A stretch of DNA of 64,000 bases. Origin: Pithys albifrons albifrons. Taxonomy: Eukaryota; Chordata; Aves; Passeriformes; Thamnophilidae. The translations under genes were made by a program, and so were the position numbers. Below the pieces are notes generated by a model. The model ran no database searches. It was not told the DNA's origin and worked only from the letters and a program-made list of their open reading frames with translations. The stretch's first letter is position 1; the number at the start of each line of letters is the position of its first letter. Below, one piece after another: positions 36,371 through 48,300 of this stretch. Location: contig NC_092465.1 of assembly GCF_047495875.1 (NCBI RefSeq), forward strand, positions 7,303,160 to 7,367,159. The letters run 5' to 3'.

Positions 36371-39300
36371 ATACAGATGAACAGATGAAGAAGAAAGGAT
36401 GAAAGATTAATTAATTGCAAATAATCTACTCTGATGCTTAAGTAATTTTTTGGGTTTTTTTGGTCTTTTAAAAAAATTTGTTTTTTCCACTAAATGAGCT
36501 TGTGATACCTTCCTGCCTCAGGTCTCTTAAATCACAACTGAATCTCTTTTACGAGGCCTAAGGGAAAGTTCAAGGTTATGTTCTACGCTTTCTTTTGTAA
36601 ATACGTTACAGCCCATTTCATCTAGAATCTGGCTCTTTTCACAGCTGGCTGTTGAGTCAGTTCTATAGGCTCTACTGTGATTTAAATCACTTAATAACCC
36701 GCCTTTACTTTTGATTCTTTTTCAAATATGAAGGGCACTAGTATTCGTGTAGATGAAGATTTTAACAAGTACACTGTGTTTTCCCTGGACATCTAAAACC
36801 ATGTTATATTTCCTTTACAGATCAGGTATGTGCTAAATGAAAAAAAAAATCTTCAACCCAATCCACATTTTTAAAAAATGACTACATATTCACTCTTGGG
36901 TAATACTCATAGCAAATAATTCTTTCACTACTTAGCTTATATCAAAAATATATCAAGTTTTACCAGATTCTTTTCCAACTGAAATGAAGCAAGAGGACAG
37001 GAAGGTATATTAAGATGAATGACACTTATTTCAGAGAGATGTATGGCTGATGCACTTTTTATTGTCTGAAACTTCTCATGTTCTGCTCTCTGTGAAGTGA
37101 TTTTATTCTCTATGCTCCCTCAGAACTAATCCGTAAACCACTATCAGATCTTATGTAGAGACCCATAAAATAACTGCACATTAAATTTATCATCTTGAAT
37201 TTGATGCAAACTTCATAATTTGAGGAGGCCAAGAGCTTTGTTTTCTTACTTCTGCTTTTTAGTAAAAATCCTCATTTCCACAGATCTCACAGGCTCTGTC
37301 AATGAGAATATGAGCATTTTGCTCACAGGACTATATTACACCATGTTGTTTGAAAGCCAGTGGGTAATGAAATCAATAGGAGGAAACAATACCTGTCCAC
37401 TTACTGGAAATATCCCTAGTGGCACCCTTTGTGCACTTGGGGCTGCTTTCCATCCATCAGACATGCACTGCAACTCTTGCCTCAATTTGCCACAACTGCT
37501 TTAAGGACTTTGACTCTTGGACCAAGTTCACGGGTTTATGGAGACAGCTCTATTTCCCAGGCACAAATATAAAAATTTGATGCTTTTGCTATTTGTCAAA
37601 CAGAAGAAAAAGAAAAGGAACCCTGAGATGCACCATGGTCTTGTGTGTAAGGAATTTCCCAGTGTTTGTGGGAATGATCTGAACTTCCCATGTTTTGCTG
37701 GCTTTAACTACGAAGCTTAAATCAGGGTCCTGTTTTATCTGCAGCTGAAGCTGACAGCTGGTGAAGGAGAATAAAAACCTTTGGGGTTTTGGCCCATCAT
37801 TAACTGCTTTAAAGTGAACTTTCAAGCGTCTGAGCTTAAAAATGTAATGTGTGTCCTCCAGGAGTACATGTTTGTTCTTGATTCTATGATCTCTCATCTT
37901 CTTGCCAGAGGGGTAGGTGGATTTGCTGTACTGTGGAAATATGACTAAACTTGGCCTGAAACTTAACAAATTGCACACTCTTTGCTTATAATTATTAAAC
38001 CACAGGTTAGAAGATCTATTTTTAAATCAGCAGCGACCCTGACACTGCTTTCTGCACTGGGAGATGACATGAACAGGTGACGGAGCAGAAGGAGCAGAAC
38101 TCTTCAGCATGCAACTCTGAGGAGCCTATCCTCCCTCTTTTCATATATCAAAGGACTAGTTTTCACTGAAGTCAGTGTTTTTTGCTGCAGCAGCTTTCCA
38201 GTGCTCCAAAATCTTTTTCGATAAAATGGCTTTTTCTCCTCTCTCCTCTTCCAAATCAACTTTACTATTCTTGACTTGGTCAGTTTTTTCTGCTTTTGCT
38301 TCCATGAAATGACACTGAGTCCCACAAATGTCCAGTGTTTTCTTCTTTTACAGCCAGAATAAATATGAATTACAGCAGCAAATCCATGGCAGATAGAATC
38401 TATCCGCAACACAGAATGGAAACAACTGAGGCAGACTGGAGATCCTCAAAGACCAGTAGAGCTCCTGTGCTGCAAACTGTGGCATCACTTGTACAGTGAT
38501 TTGTAGTGCTGGGATCTCTCTGATCATTGAACAAAGGAATGCATTCTCCTTCTGTTATATTTTCCACCCAATGTACACCTCTTCTACATAAAAACCTTGC
38601 TGAATCCCTTAAATTCCCATTGTGTGCAGAGGACTGCTTTGGTGCTGTAGATAAACACTATTGCTATCTGCCTCGATAATGTCACTCCTTATTCCCCTAC
38701 AACTTGACTTCTTGACAGTATCAAGATAAAGTCCCTCTACATTTTGTTATAGCTTTTTTTTTTTTTTTGAGTTTTATCTGGCATGTTCAGTCAACTTCCA
38801 TCTGGAGCTTTTTAATCGGGAAGAGGGAGGTGGCAAATATTTCCTTTTAATTGCAACATGAGAGTAGAATAAAAATAACTTATCAAATTCATTGTGTCTG
38901 CTAGGGCTGTTAAGGCTTTCATCTTCATTTTCTGCTCTTTCTGAGCAGTGAAAAGCAGAAATTGGAAAATTTTTATTTTGGAAGAAAAGTAATAACCAGA
39001 ACATGGTGATGAGAGTTCAGGAAAAAAGTAATGTGATGCCATCGAGGCCTTGTGCAGGCCAGTGCCCAATTACTGTGGGGCTGAGCCCAAAGAATAGTGG
39101 CAGAAGAACAGAACAATGAAGTGCTCCCCACGTGCTCTCATGGCATAGACAAGTCAATCCATCATGAGTGCACAGCCTTGCATCTGGGAGATCCAGATGA
39201 TACGCAGTGGGGTTTTCCTGTATCAGCAGTAGTGTCTCTATTGTTGCCTTTTAAAAGCTCTTTCCTAGCAAGGCCTAGGGCATGATTGAAATGCTTGTTA

Positions 39301-42212
39301 TTGCACTTGCTCTGCCTCCATCAATCTTCATGTGCGATACAAGGCCAACCTGGTCTCGAGCTCTTTATCTGCCCCTTCTGCTTGCATTTGTTAAGAATTG
39401 TTAAGAATGCACTCACTGACCTAAGAGCTAACAATTTCTTTTATGTGAACCATATCCATCTACCACATAGCAAAGAGAACACCTTTTAATTGTGATTCTA
39501 ATCGCTCAGTGCAAAAATATTTGTCTGAACTGACTAATTCCCAGTCAAATCTTCATCTTGCTGTGTTTATGGCTGTGTTTTTCTAATGTACATTCCTGTG
39601 GATTATTTTGCAAGACATCCCATGGGTGTGTTGATCATCCAAGCATCCTTGCAAACAGTTACTGCAGATGTATAGCTATAATTCAGGTGAATCATCATTC
39701 CCCTCGTTAAAGTTTTACAGCAAAATATTTGGCTAAATGCAAATGGGAGAGGTCTATTTAGGGATCAGATTAAAAGTAACCTAGGTTTGTCATGCAAGGA
39801 AGAAAATTGCCTTAGACATGCAGTTTATTTAGATTTAATAAGTCAACAGCTGGGCAGTATATTTAAAAGTTAAGTGCTGTTCTACTGTCAAAATACTCAG
39901 TGTCCGACCCACTGTCAATGTGTTATCAACACAAGACACTCATACAGAATTTCTGGAGTAAAAAGCTGGTGTAAGCAAACATTTACAGGACCACAGTGTG
40001 TTTGAATATGTGTTGCAAGAGGAGAGGGGTTAATGTGACCTCAACACACATTGTTGTGCCCTGGGTCGCTGGAGGAGGCGTTGACTCAGAGCATCACTGC
40101 TGAGACTCTGCAAACTCTGCCTATAAACAACCCCACATTTGTCCCTGCAGATGTCCAGCTGTCCTTTCTCAGTCCTTCACTTTGAATATGCTTGAAAGTG
40201 CTTTGTCATCAGGGGATGCTTCAAGTAATCCATTATATTTTTTGGAACTTTGATAAAACCCATCTGTGGGCTGTGTGGTCAAGAAGGCACAGGGCAAAAG
40301 CTGTGCTGGCACAAATGTCATTTGATCTGGTGAATGTTTATTGTCATCTTGAAAATAAAAACTATATCATCTAAGAGCCTCAGAAAATACAAGAGTAATG
40401 TGGAAGAGGAAAAATGCCTTAAACCTAAATTTCAGGTCTGGCAAATTGAAATGCTGGACTTGCTGCTTCTTTCCGGACTGTGGCTGTTTTATTCTTATCC
40501 TTTTTTTGTCAACACGTTTGTCTTTTTCTTCCTGTTGTTTGCTGGTTCATTGACCAGAATGCTCTTGTTCTGGTTGGAGTGTTTATATATGCTCATGTCC
40601 ACTAATTTGAGTAATTGTAAATACCACTATCCTGCGGAGGTCTGTTTGTTCAGAATTCAACCACGTAATGAATTGGTGCAGGAGAACTGCCCATAACGTT
40701 CTCTGCTGTGTTCAGAAAGCTTCAGTGGCTTTTGGAGGAAAAGTGAAGCAACTGAAAGGTCTTACAGAGCTCTGTATCCTGCTTTAGTTTTATGACCTTA
40801 AAAAATTTGAACCTGTTTACTCATTGTGCTATAGCTCTTTGTCCCACTCTCTTTCCCATGTCCTTGTAAACAAAGAAAATTCTGCTAAAAATCAGGTATG
40901 CTCTGGAAAACTTAATGCAGCATTGTGACTAGAAGAGATTTTTAAAAGAATGGCATTTCTCAACTAATAATAAACTGCTTCCAGCAGAGAATTTCATAGA
41001 GAAATTCCTTACCTATTGGTACCACAGTCATTTGAGGAGAAGGTTGTCTTGTTCTGTAGAGCAAGGAATTGAAAGAGATAATGACAGTAATTCTATGGCT
41101 GACTGTCAGATGTCAGTTTTCTCATTTCCACTTCATGGCTGTGGTTGCTGGCCCAGTTATGCCTTTCTAAGCTGGTTTTTCCCCCTGTATCACCCTGGAA
41201 CCCAAATAAACTACTGTGCCAGCAACTGCTGAGAGGACAAATCCTCTGTGCAGAGGTCCAGTCACACACTCATGCAACACCCAGTACAGCTAAGCCTAAG
41301 GCCAGCTGTAAATTCATTATTTTAGTTCATTTTTAACACAGAATGACTAGTTTTCATGAGGAGCTTTTTTGCCTTTTTTTTGATACTCCTTTAGCCAGAG
41401 GAATAATTCTACAGGAGCCCTAAAGCAGATGTGAAATAGTCAGCTCTCAGTATTAATGCAGACCAACCTCCTTGGTTACATTCCCTTGACAAAACCCTTG
41501 GCTTGTCGACAGTTTTACCTGGCAAGGGCACTGAGCAGGCAGGCTGCCCTTCCCTTGCCCACCTGCAGTGGAGGGGGAGGCCCAGAGAAGGAGAGTCTCT
41601 CTTCATCCCTCACAGGACTCTGTCTTGGCACCTAGCTGGAAATGTAGCCTTTCAGAGGGACTTGTGCCTGAGGCATAGACATCCTATTCATCACAGCTAA
41701 CTGGGAGGTAGGGCCCACATTCCTGGGGTAAGTATCTGCTGCTGGCTTGCTGCTTGCATAGAAAATTCCAACTGGTGACACCTTTTCTTGGCATGTTTTA
41801 CCTTTAAGTGCTCTGTAGAAAACACAGTGTAGTAGGTTGCATCCCTGAGATCTTTCCGTGTAAGGCTTTTCAGAGAACTGTTATTGCCAAATACCTTTAA
41901 GAGATGGAGTCACTAAGTAGAATAGAAGTAAGCAGTAAGAATTAGTGCTTCAGGTGCAAGACGGACTGAAGTTTAATATGTGACTTCATGGAAAGTCCTG
42001 ACCTCAACACGTGCTGCTGTTTTGGCCTTTTAGTTTTCAGTCTCTCCCCAGCCATCGCCTCAGAGATCTCACTCCAGATGTAAAGAGACCAACACTAAGT
42101 TTATATAACGTTCATTAACGTGGTGGCTGACCCTCCCTTTTTGGATGCACAGTTTTCTACACCTACAGATAGTAAGTGGTGAGTACTACTATAAAGAAAA
42201 CCAGTTGCTAAC
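36371..42212. other. Unique non-coding DNA
   Basis: Nearly 6 kb without a recognised exon or transposon. T15 at 38754-38768 is followed on its right by TTTTATC, so the minus strand shows GATAAA just before an A15 run. That may be an eroded retroposed 3' end, but no source gene is apparent. 39389-39411 holds two GTTAAGAAT copies. Chance ORFs at 37589-37978 (minus) and 40334-40696 (plus). Confidence 0.5.
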
Positions 42213-42270
42213 CAAGAAAGTTAAGTAACTTGCCCAAGGACACACTTTGAAGTGGCTGGTTCCACCCAGG
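42213..42270 (-). repeat. MIR-like SINE fossil
   Basis: AAGAAAGTTAAGTAACTTGC then CCAAGGACACAC, TGAAGTGGCTGGTTCCACCC and AGG follow the reverse complement of the MIR core closely: GAGGTTAAGTAACTTGCCCA, AGGTCACAC, an AAGTGGC word, then the CCCAGG end. Divergence is moderate. MIR-type fossils are amniote-wide but rare in birds, so a surviving piece may be conserved for a reason. Confidence 0.6.
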
Positions 42271-45200
42271 TGGATTTTTGTGGTGTACCACTGAAAGCAG
42301 TTCAGTTTAGGATGAGCAGAAGTGGACACCTTAATAATCTATTAGCAGTAAGCTACAAAATCAAGTTTTCTATACTGTGAAGAGTACGTCCTGACTGCTT
42401 TGTTTCAAGGGATTAGAAATGAGTTGAGATTGAAATGGGAAGAGGTGGAAGCAACACTTATTCTCAACTATTACAGTATTTCTCATTTGCTGTACTGAGA
42501 GTCTACAGTTGTGTAATTGTGAAGGCAATTTTAGATTCTTTTGTACTTGAGAATACACTAAGTTATGTTTCACCTGTCTGTCTCTGGAGAAGAAAAGCTT
42601 TAATTAAATCTTACTTTAATTAGGTCCCATCTATACAGTAGCTTAATGCATTATGAGAGCATGACATTTGCTATATTCCTGCCTTCTGGGAAGGTTTAGA
42701 TGCTGAATCCTCTAATACTGTATAAAGTTATGTGGTGTTATTAAATGAATATGTGAAACAAGATTATTAATACAAGCATTGTTATAATAATTGCTAAGTA
42801 GTGGTGAAAACCTAAGTGATTAAAGTATGATCTAGAAATTCCTTTTGAAATAATAGAATTCTTTCTTCATGTAGAAATTCTTCAACTCTGGTGGTCCTGA
42901 TGATCTGCTGGTATGGCTGGTGACCTGGATCAAAACCTTATTTCACAAAACCCAGTATTTTATCAGTGTCACTGGTAACACTACACATTATCATTCTGTG
43001 CTGTTGCAATACATAGCTTAATTAAAAATACCAGATCTTTGCAGGTTGTCTTATCTTAATTAAGCTAATGAGAGTGTCATAGCTTCTGATATTTATTGAA
43101 AATAATGCCCTTGAAATGAACTTTCAGGCATTATTTTATTACAAGCTGGGAGTGCTTATGAGCAAGAGCTTATTAAGAATGTGCATAAACAAAATATGAG
43201 GTCCTTAATATCCTGTGCTGAGTATCCATTAGTCTTTCTCAACCTAGCTGTTAACTTAATAGAAATTTAAGCTGATAAAAGTAATAAGAATGAACAGCCA
43301 TGGACTTCCCTGTGTGCACCCAACTTCTGCAACTTAATCCTCAGTGAGAAGTCGTAGATTAGCAGTAGAGGTTTTAAATATTTTAAATATATACAATGGG
43401 GAGTTACATGTTTTCTACAAGGGAAAAGCAACATTGATACCTTTCTATAGCTATAGTTTTCCATAGTTCTTTTGTATTACTTTTCAAATTGTCACAGCTT
43501 GACATGTGAATCTGCTTGGTTATAAGGTAACCCAGCATGCACCAACTGAAAACATTTGTCTTAATGCATCAGAGTAAATATTGTTCACTTGAAGATGACA
43601 CTTCTCTCCAGGGCATCAGACTGACTCCCCTGGAGTTGAATGTGCAGCCACGCAGGATGCATAATTTGGCTTGGTTTTGCTCCACCCCTGTTTACTTTTG
43701 CCCTCCAGTCAGTTATGTTGTCCAGACCTGTTTGCACTCAGTTGTGTTATCCCACAGCCTTTGGTGTCTTCTGGACACGCCTGTTGTCTGCCTTGAAAAC
43801 ATGAACTCCGAGACCATTCCTTCCATGTTTGGTCTTATTCTCCTCTTCATGGACAGATCCCTGCCTTCTCTGACAGCAGTGATTTGCAAGGCATATGATT
43901 CCAGCAATTCTGAATAAAACTCATATCTAAAATATATTTTCCCTTTTTGAGAGACATGAGGGAACAAGAAAATGACAATTTTTTTGCAAGCAAAAATTGA
44001 GAAGTGGTGTTAAGAAGCCCATGGACACAGACTTTGCAATAGGCTTTTTAATTTATCCTAATGCTGAGTAATATGACTTTGTACCTCAACAATTTTGCTG
44101 TGAGTAAGAGTTTAACCTTGGGCATAAACTAATTGTTATTTTTTGAAAAATCTTTTTCCATATTTAGCACTGTTTGAGGCCTACTTAGAAGAATGTACTA
44201 GTGCTGCAAATACCTTATCACCGGAGTGTGTGTAGCAGATAACACACCAACAATGCATGCAGCTTATCTTTAGGAAACTGACTTATCAAATGGTGTCTGT
44301 CCTCTCAGGGCTTGATATTCCATAACGTACCCTGTGTTCCAGCTCCAGTATCAGAGGTTTGTTCCTTCAAAGGAGCTACAGACTGATGACATTTGAACTC
44401 CCAGTAGACTGATGACATGGAAGCATTTCTCAGAGTGCTGCTTCCTGCAAATGAGGAGGCTGGTTTCTAACATCTCCAAACCCCTTTGCTCTTGCTCTCA
44501 GGAAGGTGAGGTGTAAATGCACAGAAAAGGCAATTGTCTTCCTCACCCACTGCACTACTGCAAAGGATCAAGGTCTTGTAATCAACTCGCTCCTGTTCAA
44601 AAAATATCAGATATCTTTTGTGTAAATTTTCTTGTACACAAGGCCTCAAATTTGCTGCTCAGAAGCATAAGACACATTTATAATTGGTCACCTTGCTTTT
44701 GTTAAGCCCTGTTTCCACTGAGAATATGTCAGCATGAAGAAGCAGTGAAATGCAGCACGAGCGGTGTAGCAGAGTCTAACTGTGCCAAGGGCCTGGTATC
44801 CATGCTGTGGGGTTTCAGAGTTTATTTTATACAGTCTTCATAAAGATACACCTTAGAGGCAGAAAATGATTTAAAATGTGCAGAGAGAATCCCACTTTAT
44901 GAGCACAAAGGCTGCAATTTGTCCTTTGCTTTCCTTTAGCCTGCCTACTTCAGTTAGGACCAGGAAAAGCCTGATCATCCAATTATTTGCCTTCACTGTG
45001 TTTCACATGGGCAGTCTCTGGATTAAAGAAAATAATTGCATGGTCAGTGTTCTCACCTAGTTTTTAAAAAGTTGCAATAAGCCTTATTATAATACTTTCA
45101 CCTCCTGGTTTTAGGCATACTGGCTAGGTGAGATTGTCTAGCTTCCCCTTCAGAGACATAATTCTTCTTGTCATTTCTCATGTGTTTCACTAGTACTCTC

Positions 45201-48000
45201 CTGGGCTGCTGTTTTAATAAATCCTACACGCTTGCATTCTCATCCCCCTCACCTCCTTCATTTTTAAGCAGGTATCAGTTACACTAATAGCCTTATATAT
45301 CTCCTGAAGATGGTCCTGTTAGACTGGAAACTGGTTCATTGATGCATAGAATTTGCATAAGAGCACAGCAGATTTTCATTCACTGTGGGGTTTCTCCTTT
45401 GCCATAGTTCATTTTCACTTGTGTGTACTACTGTAATGTGGCTTTTTTCCTCTCGCCCAGCCGAATAGCAAGAGCAGTTAGGGAAGAAAGACAGCAAAGA
45501 ATTGCCATTAGGCATGGTGGAAGTATTCTTTACTGCTTAATGTCTCTGCTTTTGAAGGATTGATTATCTTTCCTTTGATAGCACCCATATTTCTCTCTCT
45601 GCCTTCTATTTGTAATAGTTCCTGAAATTTCGAAGTAATACTTTCCCTTTTCACTGTGCTTAGGGCTATTAACTGCCTTAATAGTAAATGCTTCATATGC
45701 TAAAGTTTTGTCAATGCAAGAGTTTCCTTGCAGAACTGCTACCAGAAAATCAGTTTAGTGTACAGCTTTTCTGAGGCTTATTGTTGCTGTGACTGGAATA
45801 TCAGATAAAGCTTGAAAATAAATCAGTCCCCTTCTTTAGAAAATCACGCTGGTACCATTTCTTTGGAAACATTTGCCACTGTCTCACATTTAAATAATGG
45901 TGAAGATAGATATTGAAGCTAAATAATGGCCAATTGTCTCCAGTGTCCTATAACAGTCAATGACACATCAAGGCTTCATGGCTGTCATCACACAGCCTGT
46001 GACAATGCAGGGGATTCCCAGAGTGACAGCATGAATAGTGTGCCGACCTTTCTCTTGTCCAAGTTTTCTGCCTGCCACTTGGCAGAGGCAGGAGGACAGG
46101 AGCAGGCTGCTATGCCTGTTGCCATTTACCTTTCTGTCTAGAACTCTTCATCCACCACACCATTCTTATTGATAATTCCCTGGATATTTACACTGCACCA
46201 CATCCATCAGGAAGATTTTATGTTTTTGAAAACAAGCACAAAAAATCGTGTAGGAAAACCCAAAGTTTTCAAAGATGTGTGAGTAAGGGTTTACATGTAA
46301 TGTATTTTGTTTGCTTGTAATGAGATGAGATTTTATTTTCATTTATAGCTGGGGTCACAAATAGTTCTGCAACTCCTCTTCTTCTCCCCTCCATATCACC
46401 TTTTGAACTTGGTTGGAGTTTTGTCATCTGTTTTGGCAGGCTACAGATGAGACAAAGGTACGTGGCTCTCTAATCTGCTGTTTCTGCTTGGATGAGGGTA
46501 AAACAAGTCTGGATTGAAGTCCCCACTTCTGTTTCCCTTGGCTTTCAAAGATCTGAGGTGCTTCCTTGTGCTTTTCAGCTGCTAACCTGAGTCAGCTCTG
46601 ATCTGGGTTGTAGCCGCAAGTGTCTCTATGTGGGACAATTATAAATGCATGACCTAACTGAGGGAGGAAAGCACTGAGGAGCTGGGGTCATGTCCCAGCT
46701 TGGTCACAGGCATTGTGCCATCAAAAGGAGGAAGACAAGAATATTTCTGTATGTCATGAATATATCTGAGGATGAAATACATTGAGTGTGGTATTCTGGG
46801 TTACCATAACAATGCAAACAGAGTCTGGACAGCTGCTCGGCCTCCTCTCAATGAAGTATCATAAGGTAGTTGGAAGATAACAAATAATTTGGCTTCTCAT
46901 GTTTTATTATCTACTTTGGCCGTTTCTGCATGTTTTCAGTTTTTTTAAGTATTTTGTCCAGTAAGTTCCCTTAAGACCTCAGAACACTGAGGGTTTCCAC
47001 TTCTTAAGAGTACAAGCCAGTTAACCATGGAAATTTCCAGAGTTGGATCGAGTCAAATTATTAAAATATGCAGCTTTTCTATGCTATAATGGTCTCTCTC
47101 TGTGGCATTAATCCTTCTCTTTTCATACAATGCACTTGAAATGCTGCTTTTCTCTGTAGGTGGCAAGTATTGTCATAACTTCACTTCAGGAACTATTCAC
47201 CTTTTAAATGTAGAAAACAGTTCTCATTGTGCTTCAGCTAGAGAATAATCCCTTTTCTTTTGCTCCTTCATCCTCCATGGTACGCTGATGATAAGTGAAC
47301 TCTCAAGCAGTCAGAATTTCACAGGAGCTTTCATGGATTGCAGAGCTCTGGGTTTGTCAGATACCATGGGTTCAATCAGCGTCACTTGGAATGTCTCTGT
47401 TTTTAAATCTGACCTGTTAATGTCGCTACATTCATCCTAAATACTGCATTTTACAGTGGGAATTCTTGTGGTTCTCTCCTTAATGTCTTCTCATTTTTTT
47501 TTCTGAGCAGCTGTTGGTAGCTCTCCCTACTGCTGTCAACTCTTAAACCTCTGCATTACAAACTGCAGGCTAGAGTGAACTTACTACATTAAATTAAGGC
47601 TCTGCAAAGTTGCCTTACAATGCACATTAGGAGTCCAAAAATAAAGAGAAATGGAAAACTGAGCCATTCCTAATGTAATGTGCTAAACTTAGTTTACACT
47701 TTGATCCATGAATAACTCGCACATGAGAAGCCTTTAAAATAATATTATATACAAAAATCCATCTGGTGACATTCTTGCTGTGCTGCAAGTATAGAAACAA
47801 TAATGCCAGTGTTAGGTCCCCAGCACTGCTACATCAGATAGAGAAAAAACACCAGAAAGGCCTCTCTGGAAACAGAGATGTTTGAAAACTAATGCTGAGT
47901 GCTGTAAACCTGAGACCACTCTCTAAACACATCAGTTGATAACTCATTTTGCTCCCAATATAAGCAAAAATGTAGCAGAGAGTTATTAATTACATCACCA
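42271..48000. other. Unique non-coding DNA, partly AT-rich
   Basis: No exon or named repeat. 42950-43200 is AT-rich with a perfect palindrome CTTAATTAAG (43055-43064), a neighbouring TTATCT GATA-type word and TAATGAG. AGACTGATGACAT is repeated at 44380 and 44406. 47575-47780 is smooth AT-rich sequence of the kind often conserved. The 126-codon plus ORF at 43537-43917 is taken as chance. Confidence 0.45.
43019..43180. promoter_or_regulatory. Possible AT-rich regulatory block
   Basis: TTATCTTAATTAAGCTAATG (43051-43070) packs a GATA-type word, a 10-bp palindromic homeodomain site and another TAAT into 20 bp. Further A/T-rich words follow to 43180. Function is speculative. Confidence 0.18.
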
Positions 48001-48119
48001 CACCTATATAATAGAGTTCACTGTAGTTATGTAGGAGTTGACTGTATTCAAGCAGTTTCTTTTGATGAAGTAATCGGGCTGTTCCTGGGGTCTGTTTCAG
48101 CTGCTAGGGGCGTGCTTCA

Positions 48120-48300
48120 AATGTAAATGACTGCCAAATGGATTCCTTCTAAATTCCAGCCAATTAAAATACATTTAAAGTGCAGCTGGTGGAGAGCAAA
48201 AGGCTTATAATTGCATAAGAAATGTTTGAGCATGAAATAAATCCCTGAAGTTTAGTGAACAGCAATTATTAAATACTGCATTTGTGGAGAAGTAGAGCAA
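48120..48300. promoter_or_regulatory. Possible conserved-type non-coding block
   Basis: An ATGTAAATGA octamer-like word (48121), an E-box CAGCTG (48183-48188) and CTTATAATTGCATAAG (48204-48219, imperfect palindrome with a C/EBP-like TTGCATAA) sit within 100 bp of repeat-free AT-rich DNA. Only motif content supports it. Confidence 0.17.

Noticed and set aside
44380..44418. Duplicated AGACTGATGACAT, considered as snoRNA C-box pair
   Set aside because: No D box or terminal stem in suitable positions; a simple 13-bp direct repeat 26 bp apart.
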